From contig JACMLJ010000051.1 of the NCBI GenBank assembly GCA_014379625.1, positions 1-64,000 on the forward strand: DNA of 64,000 bases. Reading direction: 5' to 3'. The notes below the pieces were generated by a model. It was not told where the DNA came from and searched no databases. It was given only the letters and a program-made list of their open reading frames with translations. The stretch comes from Ferruginibacter sp. Lineage in GTDB: Bacteria; Bacteroidota; Bacteroidia; Chitinophagales; Chitinophagaceae. Numbering within the stretch: the stretch's first letter is position 1; every line of letters starts with the position of its first letter. This document shows positions 1 to 7,531 of the stretch, piece after piece. A program made the position numbers and the translations under genes.

Positions 1-788
1 AAAACATTACCGTTACAGGTGATACGAGATTTGACCGTGTTATTGAGATTGCTGAGCAATTTGAGCCGATCCCTTTAATCGAAAAATTTTGTGGCGATCA
101 CAAAATATTAGTTGCAGGCAGCACCTGGGAGGATGATGAAGCTGAACTCATCCATTACGCAAGAGCGAACCCCCGGCTAAAATTTATTATCGCACCGCAT
201 GAAATTGATAAAGAAAATTTAAAGGACGTAAAGAAAGAGTTTGGCAATGCTATATTTTATTCGGAATTATTAATGGCCAGTGGGCAAGAAGAAGCGGGCG
301 GGATGGAACGGGGAAACCAACAACGAACAACCACCAACGAACATCCAACAACGAACAACGACCAACGACCAACGACCAACGAACAACCAACAACCACCAA
401 CGAACCCCCAATAGCTCCCAACGTACTTATTATTGACAATGTAGGGATGCTCTCCCGGCTTTACCATTATGCATATATAACCTATGTGGGTGGCGGGTTT
501 GGCGCCGACGGCGTACACAATGTACTGGAAGCCGCGGTGTATGGTAAACCCGTAATTTACGGACCCGTATTTGAAAAATACCCGGAAGCAATCGGGTTAT
601 TAGACTGCGGCGGAGGGATCACTATTCAAAATGCGCTTGAACTGGAATCCATTTTAAAGGAATTATGGGAAGATGAAAACCTGTTAACTCACCGCGGGGA
701 AGCTGCCAAAAATTATGTGTATTCCAATGCGGGTGCAAGCAATAAAATAGTTCGGTTTATTCAGGAGAAACGCCTTTTAACCAACTGA
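1..788 (+). CDS. waaA: 3-deoxy-D-manno-octulosonic acid (Kdo) transferase, 3' part
   Basis: This is the C-terminal 261 codons of WaaA, which adds Kdo from CMP-Kdo to lipid A precursor at the inner membrane. The reading frame is open from base 3, so the 5' part lies outside the window. Family motifs seen are TGDTRFDRV near the visible N-terminus, a GSTWEDDE-like segment (here AGSTWEDDE), and YVGGGFGADGVHNVLEAAVYG followed by PVIYGP in the donor-binding half (GT-B fold, GT30). The oddity is a low-complexity Thr/Asn/Gln/Pro stretch encoded at about 315-412, between YSELLMASG and APNVLIID, where homologues have a short loop. That DNA is a 7-bp-period repeat inserted without breaking the frame. 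The gene ends in a 28-bp convergent overlap with the next gene. The family call is secure; whether the insert is tolerated functionally is inference. Confidence 0.93.
   Translation, partial: NITVTGDTRFDRVIEIAEQFEPIPLIEKFCGDHKILVAGSTWEDDEAELIHYARANPRLKFIIAPHEIDKENLKDVKKEFGNAIFYSELLMASGQEEAGGMERGNQQRTTTNEHPTTNNDQRPTTNEQPTTTNEPPIAPNVLIIDNVGMLSRLYHYAYITYVGGGFGADGVHNVLEAAVYGKPVIYGPVFEKYPEAIGLLDCGGGITIQNALELESILKELWEDENLLTHRGEAAKNYVYSNAGASNKIVRFIQEKRLLTN
315..412. repeat. 7-bp-period tandem repeat inside waaA
   Basis: The DNA reads as consecutive degenerate heptamers of the types AACGAAC, AACGACC and AACAACC. It codes for a Thr/Asn/Gln/Pro-rich linker in the waaA frame. The composition is unlike the flanking coding sequence: almost no T on the plus strand. 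Its period equals that of the intergenic heptad repeats elsewhere in the window, but the unit differs. Confidence 0.85.
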
Positions 789-1498
789 TCAAATTGTTTT
801 ACGGTTTCGTTGTCATCCGTCCATCCCAATTTTGTTTTCAGCTCCCGTCTTATCCAATATTCTGCTTCGGGCCAGATCGAAAAACTGTTGATTGTTTTGA
901 TGCTGCGTTCATACATTACCTCATCGCCCCTGAACAAATCATTGATATATAAAAAACGATCGTTGATGCCAATTGCTTTCTTCAAATCTTTTACCGGTAA
1001 ACCCGTTAAGGTCTCGCTGACTTCAATTTTCTTTTCTTTTAAACTGTCATTTACGGATGCCGCTTCTTCTGCCACGGTTTCATTGATCTCTTTGCCCCTG
1101 CCTGTTTCCTGGTGATTTAGGGTGGGAATATCATCTTCTTCGGGCTCAAACAATAAATGCTGTTTGTTATGGCCGCTCAATTGCTGCATTACTGCCGCAT
1201 GGCGTTTTATTTCTTCCAGTTCCGCTGCTACTTCTTCCTCATCAATTTGCAGTACTTCTATTATTTTTTCTTCCGGCTCCGCTTTCTTTTCAATAACAGG
1301 GGTAACTTGCAACTGAGATTCGATTGATTGCAAGGGCATGGAAACAACCACAGATTCCTTTGCCGAAACAGGCTGTTTCGCTTTCATAAAAGTTAACTCA
1401 TGCTGTAACATTTGTACGGTCAGTAAAAGCTGTTCCGCGGAAGCGCCGTTATTAAATTGTTGTTGCAGTTTTTGCAAAAGTGTTTCCACCCTTTCCAT
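761..1498 (-). CDS. Conserved hypothetical protein, Bacteroidota type (245 aa)
   Basis: I do not recognise a named family. Residues 1-45 look like a helical or coiled-coil segment (MERVETLLQKLQQQF...). The middle of about 120 residues is acidic, Glu/Lys-rich and probably disordered. The last 75 residues look folded, with the segment KAIGINDRFLYINDLFRGDE followed by a Trp-rich helix. From memory, similar C-terminal segments occur in uncharacterised Bacteroidota proteins. No signal peptide or membrane segment is seen, so it is probably cytoplasmic. It converges on waaA with a 28-bp overlap and diverges from tdk. No function is assigned. Confidence 0.8.
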   Translation of the reverse strand: MERVETLLQKLQQQFNNGASAEQLLLTVQMLQHELTFMKAKQPVSAKESVVVSMPLQSIESQLQVTPVIEKKAEPEEKIIEVLQIDEEEVAAELEEIKRHAAVMQQLSGHNKQHLLFEPEEDDIPTLNHQETGRGKEINETVAEEAASVNDSLKEKKIEVSETLTGLPVKDLKKAIGINDRFLYINDLFRGDEVMYERSIKTINSFSIWPEAEYWIRRELKTKLGWTDDNETVKQFDQLVKRRFS

Positions 1499-1624
1499 AA
1501 AAACACGATTAAATGTATGATTTGCAATTAAGAAAGAAATTTAGTTTTGACCAATGGCCCAAAACCTTAATCTTTGCATTTATCGCATTAAAGTTACTAA
1601 CTGAAATTTAAATAAAATATATAA

Positions 1625-2224
1625 ATGTTTATTGAACCAGGTATATGGGGTGAAAGGCGCGGGTGGATTGAAGTGATTTGCGGAAGTATGTTCAGCGGAA
1701 AAACAGAAGAGCTGATACGCAGGTTAAAAAGGGTAAAGATCGCCCATTTGAAAGCAGAGATATTTAAACCCGCTTTTGATACAAGATATGCTGAATTGCA
1801 AATTATTAGTCACGATACTAATTTTATACAAAGTACCCCGGTGGATAGTTCGCAGAATATACTTTTACTTGCGCAGGCTGCGGACGTGGTGGGTATTGAT
1901 GAAGCCCAGTTTTTTGATACGGAAATCGCCAATGTTTGCGAGCAACTTGCATTGCGTGGAAAAAGGGTAATTGTTGCCGGCCTGGATATGGACTACACCG
2001 GAAAGCCATTTGGCCAGATGCCCAATCTGCTGGCAATTGCGGATTACATTACCAAATTACATGCTATTTGTGTAAAGTGCGGTAATATCGCCAATTTCAG
2101 TTACAGAAAATCAGCCGAAGGCGCAGGGGCAACCGTGAATAGTGCATCGGGGCAGATAGTATTGGGAGAAAAGGAACTGTATGAGCCAAGGTGCCGACAT
2201 TGTAATAGTATTAAAGAAAACTAA
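1625..2224 (+). CDS. tdk: Thymidine kinase (class II)
   Basis: It phosphorylates thymidine with ATP to dTMP in the salvage pathway. The 199-aa protein has the Walker A motif [11 protein letters not shown] near residue 25, the Walker B segment [10 protein letters not shown], and a C-terminal zinc site formed by CVKCG and CRHC. Length and layout match the TK1-like bacterial enzymes. The start at MFIEPG fits the N-terminus I recall for Bacteroidota homologues. It lies 128 bp upstream of ccmB on the same strand, but there is no functional link to haem export. It complements thyA at 14 kb, the de novo dTMP source. Confidence 0.96.
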   Translation: MFIEPGIWGERRGWIEVICGSMFSGKTEELIRRLKRVKIAHLKAEIFKPAFDTRYAELQIISHDTNFIQSTPVDSSQNILLLAQAADVVGIDEAQFFDTEIANVCEQLALRGKRVIVAGLDMDYTGKPFGQMPNLLAIADYITKLHAICVKCGNIANFSYRKSAEGAGATVNSASGQIVLGEKELYEPRCRHCNSIKEN

Positions 2225-2352
2225 TACATAAATGATTTTTTGGTGCATGATATTCCTGGTTTATGAATTATACCTGTGATAATTAAAGCAAAACCTTATC
2301 CGCACCTTAAAAAACCAGTTCTCAAAAAATCCCATATCATATAAACATAGAA

Positions 2353-3009
2353 ATGACTAAAACAGTTTTTGCCTTATTAAAAAAAGACCTCTTGCTTGAA
2401 CTAAGGCAACAGCATAGTTTTTATGGCATTCTGTTGTATATGGCTTCCACCATCTTTGTACTAAAACTATCCATCAATAATCCCGAAGGGGAGATATGGA
2501 ATGGCTTATTCTGGATCATTCAATTATTTGTATGTGTAAATGCAGTAGCTAAAAGTTTTTTGCAGGAAAGTCGCGGACGTATGTTGTATTTTTATTCAAT
2601 TGCGGATGCCCGGGAGTTTATTATCGCCAAATTAATTTACAATATAATACTGATGTTGGTAATGAGCCTTTTAAGTTTGGCTTTGTTTTTTGTTTTATTG
2701 AAAAACCCATTGTCAAATACCTTACGATTTACCGGCATTGTTTGCCTTGGCGGGGTAAGCCTCAGCTTAGTATTTACCTTACTTTCAGCAATTGCCGCCA
2801 GGGCGCAGCAAAATGCGGCCTTAATGGCGATCCTCGGGTTCCCGCTGATCATTCCACAATTATTATTGCTTATCCGGCTTTCGCGGTCAGCTTTTGGAGA
2901 AGTGTTCAGGGAAGGTGCGCTGCTCCAGTTATCGTTGCTGATTGTTGGATTGGATATCATGGTGGTAGCGCTTTCCATTATCCTGTTTCCTTTTTTGTGG
3001 AAGGACTGA
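2353..3009 (+). CDS. ccmB: Haem exporter membrane protein CcmB
   Basis: This is the membrane subunit of the CcmABCD complex, which delivers haem for periplasmic cytochrome c maturation (System I). The 218-aa protein begins with FALLKKDLLLELRQQ, the usual cytoplasmic N-terminus, followed by about six hydrophobic segments. Conserved stretches include LFWIIQLFVCVNAVAKSF and NPLSNTLRFTG. The length is typical. No ccmA is in the window. ccmC follows 204 bp downstream with its own promoter-like sequence. I infer a membrane complex with the next two genes. Confidence 0.93.
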   Translation: MTKTVFALLKKDLLLELRQQHSFYGILLYMASTIFVLKLSINNPEGEIWNGLFWIIQLFVCVNAVAKSFLQESRGRMLYFYSIADAREFIIAKLIYNIILMLVMSLLSLALFFVLLKNPLSNTLRFTGIVCLGGVSLSLVFTLLSAIAARAQQNAALMAILGFPLIIPQLLLLIRLSRSAFGEVFREGALLQLSLLIVGLDIMVVALSIILFPFLWKD

Positions 3010-3164
3010 TGCTGAATTACCCTTGATTAACTCCACCCATTCACTTCAAATGCCAACTGGTTTTTACCCGCCATACAATAATTTATTACCGGGTTTTGCA
3101 TTGATGAATTTACCGTTAATTTTAAGTTAGGTTGCATCCCGCCTGCGTAAAATAAATTTACAAT

Positions 3165-3194
3165 TTGCATGAAACTTTCTTTCACCTAAATTTG
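3165..3194 (+). promoter_or_regulatory. Putative ccmC promoter
   Basis: A TTTG at 3165-3168 and TAAATTTG at 3187-3194 match the Bacteroidota -33 and TAnnTTTG -7 elements with an 18-bp spacer. The ccmC ATG lies 19 bp further on. This is a sequence match only. Confidence 0.5.
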
Positions 3195-3213
3195 CATCCA
3201 CATTATTGATTAA

Positions 3214-3891
3214 ATGAGAAAAAGCTGGTGGAAAATATTGGCGGTGGTGTTACTGATCTATACATTTACCGCGGGGTTTTTAATTAAAGTTCCGGACATC
3301 GGCAACCTGAAGGAAACCATCCGTAACCTTTTCTTTCATGTACCGATGTGGTTTGGTCAAATCATACTGTTAACTACTTCCCTTGTTTATTCCATTTTAT
3401 ATCTTCGTAAGCCCGACCTGAAGCAGGATATTTATGCCGCTTCTTTTGCTAAAACCGGTATTTTGATGGGCGTTCTTGGTTTGTTAACCGGCGCCATTTG
3501 GGCAACCTATACCTGGGGCGAACCCTGGAGCAACGACCCCAAACAAATTGGCGTGGCGATTGCTTTGCTGATTTATTTTGCCTACTTAGTTTTGCGCAAC
3601 GCGGTGCCTGATATTGATAAGCGCGCCAAAGTAAGCGCTGTGTATAATATATTCGCCTATTTTATTTACCTGCCACTCATTATGATTTTACCCAGGCTGG
3701 TGGAATCGTTGCATCCCGGAGGTAAGGGCGTTGAGGGTAACCCCGGCCTGAACGGTGCGGATCTTGACCCGGCAATGAGGATGGTTTTCTGGCCGGCGGT
3801 TATTGGGTGGACTTTACTGGGCACCTGGATCACCACTTTGAATATCAGGTTATATTTAATCAGGGATAAAAATTTAATCAATGCGAAATAG
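3214..3891 (+). CDS. ccmC: Cytochrome c maturation protein CcmC
   Basis: CcmC binds haem through its tryptophan-rich periplasmic loop and loads it onto CcmE. The 225-aa protein has about six membrane segments. The haem-handling loop here reads WATYTWGEPWSNDPKQIG, not the WGTWWVWDARLTS form of enterobacteria. As far as I recall, this variant is usual for Bacteroidota. FHVPMWFG near residue 45 carries one expected His and HPGGKG near residue 168 probably the other. The stop overlaps the start of the next gene by 11 bp, which indicates translational coupling. Confidence 0.94.
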   Translation: MRKSWWKILAVVLLIYTFTAGFLIKVPDIGNLKETIRNLFFHVPMWFGQIILLTTSLVYSILYLRKPDLKQDIYAASFAKTGILMGVLGLLTGAIWATYTWGEPWSNDPKQIGVAIALLIYFAYLVLRNAVPDIDKRAKVSAVYNIFAYFIYLPLIMILPRLVESLHPGGKGVEGNPGLNGADLDPAMRMVFWPAVIGWTLLGTWITTLNIRLYLIRDKNLINAK

Positions 3892-4096
3892 CGTTTACTG
3901 TTTACTGTTATTAGTTTGTGGCTTCTGCAGCAGTGCCGGGCTGTATGCCCAGGGCAACGAAGCTGTTGAAGGCACCATGCGCAGTAATGGCAAAATATAT
4001 GTAGTACTGGCGATTTGTATTACTATCCTGGCGGGTCTTTTTGTATACCTAGTAAGCATCGACAGAAAAATAGCGAAGATTGAAGACAAACAATAA
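3881..4096 (+). CDS. ccmD: CcmD-like small membrane protein
   Basis: The 71-aa protein has an N-terminal hydrophobic signal-like segment ending in GLYAQG, then a single membrane helix (IYVVLAICITILAGLFVYLV) and a charged cytoplasmic tail IDRKIAKIEDKQ. CcmD normally stabilises CcmC and promotes release of holo-CcmE. Size, topology and the 11-bp overlap with ccmC support the call; sequence similarity in this family is weak. The additional N-terminal signal-like stretch is longer than in enterobacterial CcmD. Heptad repeats begin 6 bp after the stop. Confidence 0.72.
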   Translation: MRNSVYCLLLLVCGFCSSAGLYAQGNEAVEGTMRSNGKIYVVLAICITILAGLFVYLVSIDRKIAKIEDKQ

Positions 4097-4101
4097 ATGT
4101 C

Positions 4102-4129
4102 AATGCGCAATGGTGAATGGTGAAAAGTG
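4102..4129. repeat. Heptad repeat cluster (AATGGTG type)
   Basis: Successive units AATGCGC, AATGGTG, AATGGTG and AAAAGTG form a 7-bp-period array just after ccmD. Confidence 0.75.
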
Positions 4130-4291
4130 GGGTCAGCTTTATCTTTGCTAAGACCTCACATCAGGTTGTATTATTTGAAGGGAGTTAACAGCCAGCGTGC
4201 GGACGAACAAGGATACTTTATTCAATACTAAGTTTAAATAAGTAGATTTTTTTTAACCAGGATATTTTTGAATGAGCAAATTGATTCATTT

Positions 4292-4355
4292 TTCACTGTT
4301 GACCATTCACCTTTGCCTATGACCAATTGCCCATTGACCATTCACGACCATTCAC
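4292..4355. repeat. Heptad repeat cluster (TTGACCA/TTCACCA type)
   Basis: The array consists of units such as ACCATTC, ACCTTTG, CCAATTG, CCCATTG and ACCATTC. It is the reverse-complement orientation of the cluster at 4102-4129. It lies 58 bp before the dehydrogenase start. Confidence 0.78.
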
Positions 4356-4412
4356 AGCTTCTTGCCAGTTGCTGAGTTTTTTAAATACGATTGCTTAACT
4401 TAAAACAAATTT

Positions 4413-5834
4413 ATGTCAGTAGAAAAACCGTACAGTTTTTTTGAAAGTGTTGAAAAGAGTTTTGACAAGGCCGCCCGGTTTACAAAATGGGATATCGGCG
4501 TTTTAGAACAAATTAAAGCCTGCAACAGTGTTTACAGGATGCGTTTCCCTATCAAAAGAGATGATGGCACCATTGAAGTAATGGAAGCTTACCGGGTTCA
4601 GCACAGTCAGCACAAATCGCCCTGCAAAGGCGGTATCCGTTTTAGTGAAGAAGTTAACCAGGATGAGGTAATGGCATTGGCGGCGCTGATGACTTACAAA
4701 TGCGCCATTGTAAATGTTCCTTTCGGAGGCGCAAAAGGCGGTATCAAAATCAATCCCCGCAAATATTCGGCTTATGAACTGGAAAAAATTACCCGCCGGT
4801 ACACCTCCGAGCTGGTAAAGAAAAATTTTATTGGACCGGGTATTGATGTACCTGCGCCTGACTATGGTACCGGCGAAAGAGAAATGGCCTGGATCGTAGA
4901 TACCTACCAGTCACTGAAGCCCGGAGAAATCGATGGAGCCGGTTGTGTAACCGGCAAACCAATTACCCAGGGTGGCGTTCGTGGCCGTAAAGAGGCTACC
5001 GGCCTGGGTGTTTTTTTTGGAATAAGGGAGGTATGCAATATGCAGGAAGTAATGGATAAACTTGGATTAACCCCTGGAGTAGAAGGGAAAACTGTGGTAG
5101 TGCAGGGTTTAGGTAATGTGGGATACCATACGGCAAAATTTTTCAGGGAACATGGCGCCATCGTTATTGGCCTGGCCGAATATGAGGGGGCTATCTATAA
5201 CCCAGCCGGACTACATGAGGAAGAGGTTTTTCAGCACAGAAATACAACGGGTTCGATTTTGAATTTCCCCGGCGCAGCCAACCTTGCCATCAACACCGAT
5301 GCGCTCGAACTGGAATGTGATATCCTGATCCCCGCCGCGTTGGAAAATGTGATCAACGGAGACAATGCCCAGCGGGTAAAAGCAAAAATTATTGGTGAAG
5401 CGGCAAATGGCCCGTGCACTCCTGAAGCAGATGAAATATTTATTCAGCGGGGTATTTTATGCGTACCCGATATGTACCTGAACGCAGGTGGTGTTACGGT
5501 AAGTTATTTTGAGTGGTTGAAAAACCTTAGCCATGTGCGTTACGGTCGTATGGAAAAGCGCTTCTCAGAAAATATGAATGCTCGAATTTTAGCACAGATG
5601 GAAGAATTGAGCGGAAACACAGTTGCTGAAAAAGAAAGGCTGCTGATCATGCACGGCGCCGAAGAAGTAGACCTGGTACATAGCGGTTTGGAAGAAACCA
5701 TGATTAATGCAACCCGTGAAATCATGCATATCTGGCTAAGCAGTCCCGAAATACCCGACATGCGCACAGCCGCTTACGTGAGTGCCATTAATAAAGTAGC
5801 TACCAGCTATGCGGAATTGGGTATATTCCCATAA
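4413..5834 (+). CDS. Glu/Leu/Phe/Val dehydrogenase, probably glutamate dehydrogenase
   Basis: It catalyses reversible oxidative deamination of an amino acid, most likely glutamate to 2-oxoglutarate. The 473-aa protein carries the substrate/catalytic segment NVPFGGAKGGIKINP with the catalytic Lys, the loop GPGIDVPAPDYGTGEREM, and a Rossmann site VVQGLGNVGYHTAKFF. The C-terminal AGGVTVSYFEWLKN is typical. It is longer than the common ~420-aa bacterial type. It stands alone, with a terminator at 5881-5918. Placement next to TCA and transhydrogenase genes fits a nitrogen/carbon junction, but exact substrate and cofactor cannot be read with certainty. Confidence 0.93.
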   Translation: MSVEKPYSFFESVEKSFDKAARFTKWDIGVLEQIKACNSVYRMRFPIKRDDGTIEVMEAYRVQHSQHKSPCKGGIRFSEEVNQDEVMALAALMTYKCAIVNVPFGGAKGGIKINPRKYSAYELEKITRRYTSELVKKNFIGPGIDVPAPDYGTGEREMAWIVDTYQSLKPGEIDGAGCVTGKPITQGGVRGRKEATGLGVFFGIREVCNMQEVMDKLGLTPGVEGKTVVVQGLGNVGYHTAKFFREHGAIVIGLAEYEGAIYNPAGLHEEEVFQHRNTTGSILNFPGAANLAINTDALELECDILIPAALENVINGDNAQRVKAKIIGEAANGPCTPEADEIFIQRGILCVPDMYLNAGGVTVSYFEWLKNLSHVRYGRMEKRFSENMNARILAQMEELSGNTVAEKERLLIMHGAEEVDLVHSGLEETMINATREIMHIWLSSPEIPDMRTAAYVSAINKVATSYAELGIFP

Positions 5835-5880
5835 TCATCCTCTTCCGTAAAGAAGAGTTATGCAACGATACTCCCACTAC

Positions 5881-5918
5881 TACCCCGGTCCCTTTAGGCG
5901 ATCCGGGTATTTTTTTGG
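5881..5918 (+). terminator. Rho-independent terminator after the Glu dehydrogenase gene
   Basis: The arms TACCCCGG and CCGGGTA, with one bulged C, are followed by an eight-T run. It lies 47 bp after the stop codon. Confidence 0.75.
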
Positions 5919-5984
5919 CTGTCACCGTTCATATCTCCAATTGATTATACCCTTTAAATAGTTCCCGTTTAGGGGCTGGTCGTA

Positions 5985-7022
5985 TCATTTTGAATAACTC
6001 AGCGTACAATCAAATTTTGCGTCGCCGGCACCCAATTCTTCGGCTGCAGCATTACTAATGCGTACCAGTAAACCAGAATTTTGTTTTATATCGGGTATTA
6101 TATCCAACACTTTCGCATAAATGCTTTTTCCCGAAGAATTATTGGTGACTTTTACAATCGTACCGGGCGATGAGGTATTGTGCAGGCAATAATATTTTCC
6201 GTCTTCCCAACCACTGGTACTTTTAAAAACTGCTGCTTCCCCTTTTTCACCCGCTACATCCTTATTGCTGGTTTGTTTATCATAGTCTGATTTAAAAACA
6301 CCACCGTTAAAATTCTTTCCCCTTACATAAGTTACCGGTTTGGTGACTGGTGTAATTTCTTTCAAAACCGGTTCGGCAACAGGTTCTTTTTTTATTTTAT
6401 CAGCGACAATGGGGGTTTCTTTTGCAAGTTTTTTAGCCGGTGGTATTATCTCATTGGATGCCTCCGGCTTAACCCGTTCTTTTGCTATAACGGTCTTATC
6501 CGGATTTTCTATCACTTTTGCAGGATTATCGGCCGGCTTATCCGTCGCCATATTTGCTAAAGGAGATAGCTCTTTTTTTACTTTAAGATACCCTACAACC
6601 AGTTTGGTGTTATTGCCAACCGCATCACCTGCCAGTTTATTCCATTGCCGGAGGGTTTCTACCGGCAATTTGTTATAATTCATACTGATGCGGTATAAAC
6701 CCTCTTTGCCGGAAACGATATGATAAAGGGGAATCAATACTTCATCCCCTGCGGCATTACCTGTTTGCAGAAAGTTGGTGGCTGATAAAGGGATTTTCAG
6801 GGTCTTCCCCAAACTCAATCCGCTATCCAAAATCAAATTATTGTAGGGGGCAACTTCTTTCGGACTGACATTATAAATACGTCCAACACTGTAATAATTT
6901 TCTTTTGGCGCTACGGTATGGTTAATGTATAAATTGGGAGAAACACCTTCTATCACCAGTGGTTTATTTTGTGCCGACGCAAAAAATGGAATGGAAAATA
7001 ATACAATCAATAAACGCTTCAT
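5985..7022 (-). CDS. Secreted LysM-domain protein with RlpA-like C-terminus (345 aa)
   Basis: A signal peptide (MKRLLIVLFSIPFFASAQ) exports it. Residues 30-85 resemble a LysM peptidoglycan-binding repeat (HTVAPKENYYSVGRIYNVSPKEVAPYN), and a second weaker LysM-like segment (YHIVSGKEGLYRISMNYN) follows at about residue 100. A Lys/Pro/Glu-rich linker of about 100 residues leads to a C-terminal domain with GTIVKVTNNSSGKSIYAKVLD and RISNAAAEELGAG, the pattern of the double-psi beta-barrel in RlpA-type proteins. It probably acts on or binds cell wall in the periplasm. Whether it cleaves glycan is unknown. Confidence 0.82.
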   Translation of the reverse strand: MKRLLIVLFSIPFFASAQNKPLVIEGVSPNLYINHTVAPKENYYSVGRIYNVSPKEVAPYNNLILDSGLSLGKTLKIPLSATNFLQTGNAAGDEVLIPLYHIVSGKEGLYRISMNYNKLPVETLRQWNKLAGDAVGNNTKLVVGYLKVKKELSPLANMATDKPADNPAKVIENPDKTVIAKERVKPEASNEIIPPAKKLAKETPIVADKIKKEPVAEPVLKEITPVTKPVTYVRGKNFNGGVFKSDYDKQTSNKDVAGEKGEAAVFKSTSGWEDGKYYCLHNTSSPGTIVKVTNNSSGKSIYAKVLDIIPDIKQNSGLLVRISNAAAEELGAGDAKFDCTLSYSK

Positions 7023-7280
7023 ACAGGGATAATTTTTTCATCGCAAAGATGGGAAATTTTGTTGGTTAGTAGGAATTTTATAACAATGGCTTCGTTTAGT
7101 TTAACTTAATATTTTTAATCGCGCTATTGCCGTTCCTTACTGGCAAAGGATTACATACAAATGTGAATGGCAATGGACAGGCAATGCAGTCTATTAAAGA
7201 TTTTTTTGCTTGTCCCGCTTCACCATAATCCCCCCGGGCGAGTGGAAAAGTATTTACCGAACGATAGTGCATAGCTAATA

Positions 7281-7300
7281 TTTCACCATTCACCATTCAA
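7281..7300. repeat. Short heptad repeat (TTCACCA type)
   Basis: Three units, TTCACCA, TTCACCA and TTCAATG, are in phase. Confidence 0.7.
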
Positions 7301-7327
7301 TGTTGTTTAGTTAAGTCCTGCAATTTA

Positions 7328-7459
7328 ATTGCCCCGTCCTTAAGGGCGGGGGCAGAGAATTACCATATTCCATTTTGGCTTTAGCCAAACAATGTTTCGG
7401 CTAAAGCCGCATTTTTTTTGCCAATTTTTATCCCCGTCCGCCACGGCGGACGGGGCAAT
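7328..7459. repeat. 132-bp palindromic element with 12-bp terminal inverted repeats
   Basis: The element begins with ATTGCCCCGTCC (7328-7339) and ends with its exact reverse complement (7448-7459). Inside are nested hairpins: CCCCGTCC/GGGCGGGG around TTAAG at the left, TTGGCT-TT-AGCCAA and CGGCT-AA-AGCCG in the centre (also pairing with each other as GGCTTTAGCC/GGCTAAAGCC), and CCCCGTCCGCC/GGCGGACGGGG at the right. No coding capacity is seen. The structure suggests a REP- or MITE-like non-autonomous repeat. No clear target duplication is visible. Confidence 0.75.
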
Positions 7460-7485
7460 CAAAAACCCTTAACTAACGACATTGT

Positions 7486-7511
7486 TTGACCATTCACGAA
7501 ATTGTCCATTC
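7486..7511. repeat. Heptad repeat cluster
   Basis: Units TTGACCA, TTCACGA and a degenerate third unit lie just before the 3' end of the minus-strand methyltransferase gene. Confidence 0.65.
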
Positions 7512-7531
7512 TTTTTATTATTAAACAACCA

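Larger units (their letters stand above)
4097..4412. other. Intergenic region with two heptad-repeat clusters
   Basis: This 316-bp gap has no credible gene. Degenerate 7-bp repeats occupy about 4102-4129 (AATGGTG type) and 4292-4355 (the complementary CACCATT/TTGACCA type). Between them, TATCTTTG at 4140-4147 matches a Bacteroidota -7 element, but it would give the dehydrogenase gene a long leader. Confidence 0.7.
7023..7531. other. Intergenic region with palindromic element and heptad repeats
   Basis: The 509-bp gap contains the 132-bp inverted-repeat-bounded element at 7328-7459 and heptad repeats at 7281-7300 and 7486-7511. A 66-codon minus-strand frame at 7096-7296 starts inside the heptad repeat and looks spurious. 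Confidence 0.75.

Noticed and set aside
315-412. The waaA repeat as a CRISPR array
   Set aside because: There are no conserved long repeats with unique spacers, no cas genes, and the DNA is translated in frame.
273-788. An ATG at 273 as the start of a 171-aa protein
   Set aside because: The frame is open from base 3 and the upstream part contains WaaA motifs, so the ATG is internal to a gene cut by the window edge.
7096-7296. A 66-codon minus-strand frame
   Set aside because: It begins in heptad-repeat DNA, has no recognisable motif, and crosses non-coding sequence.
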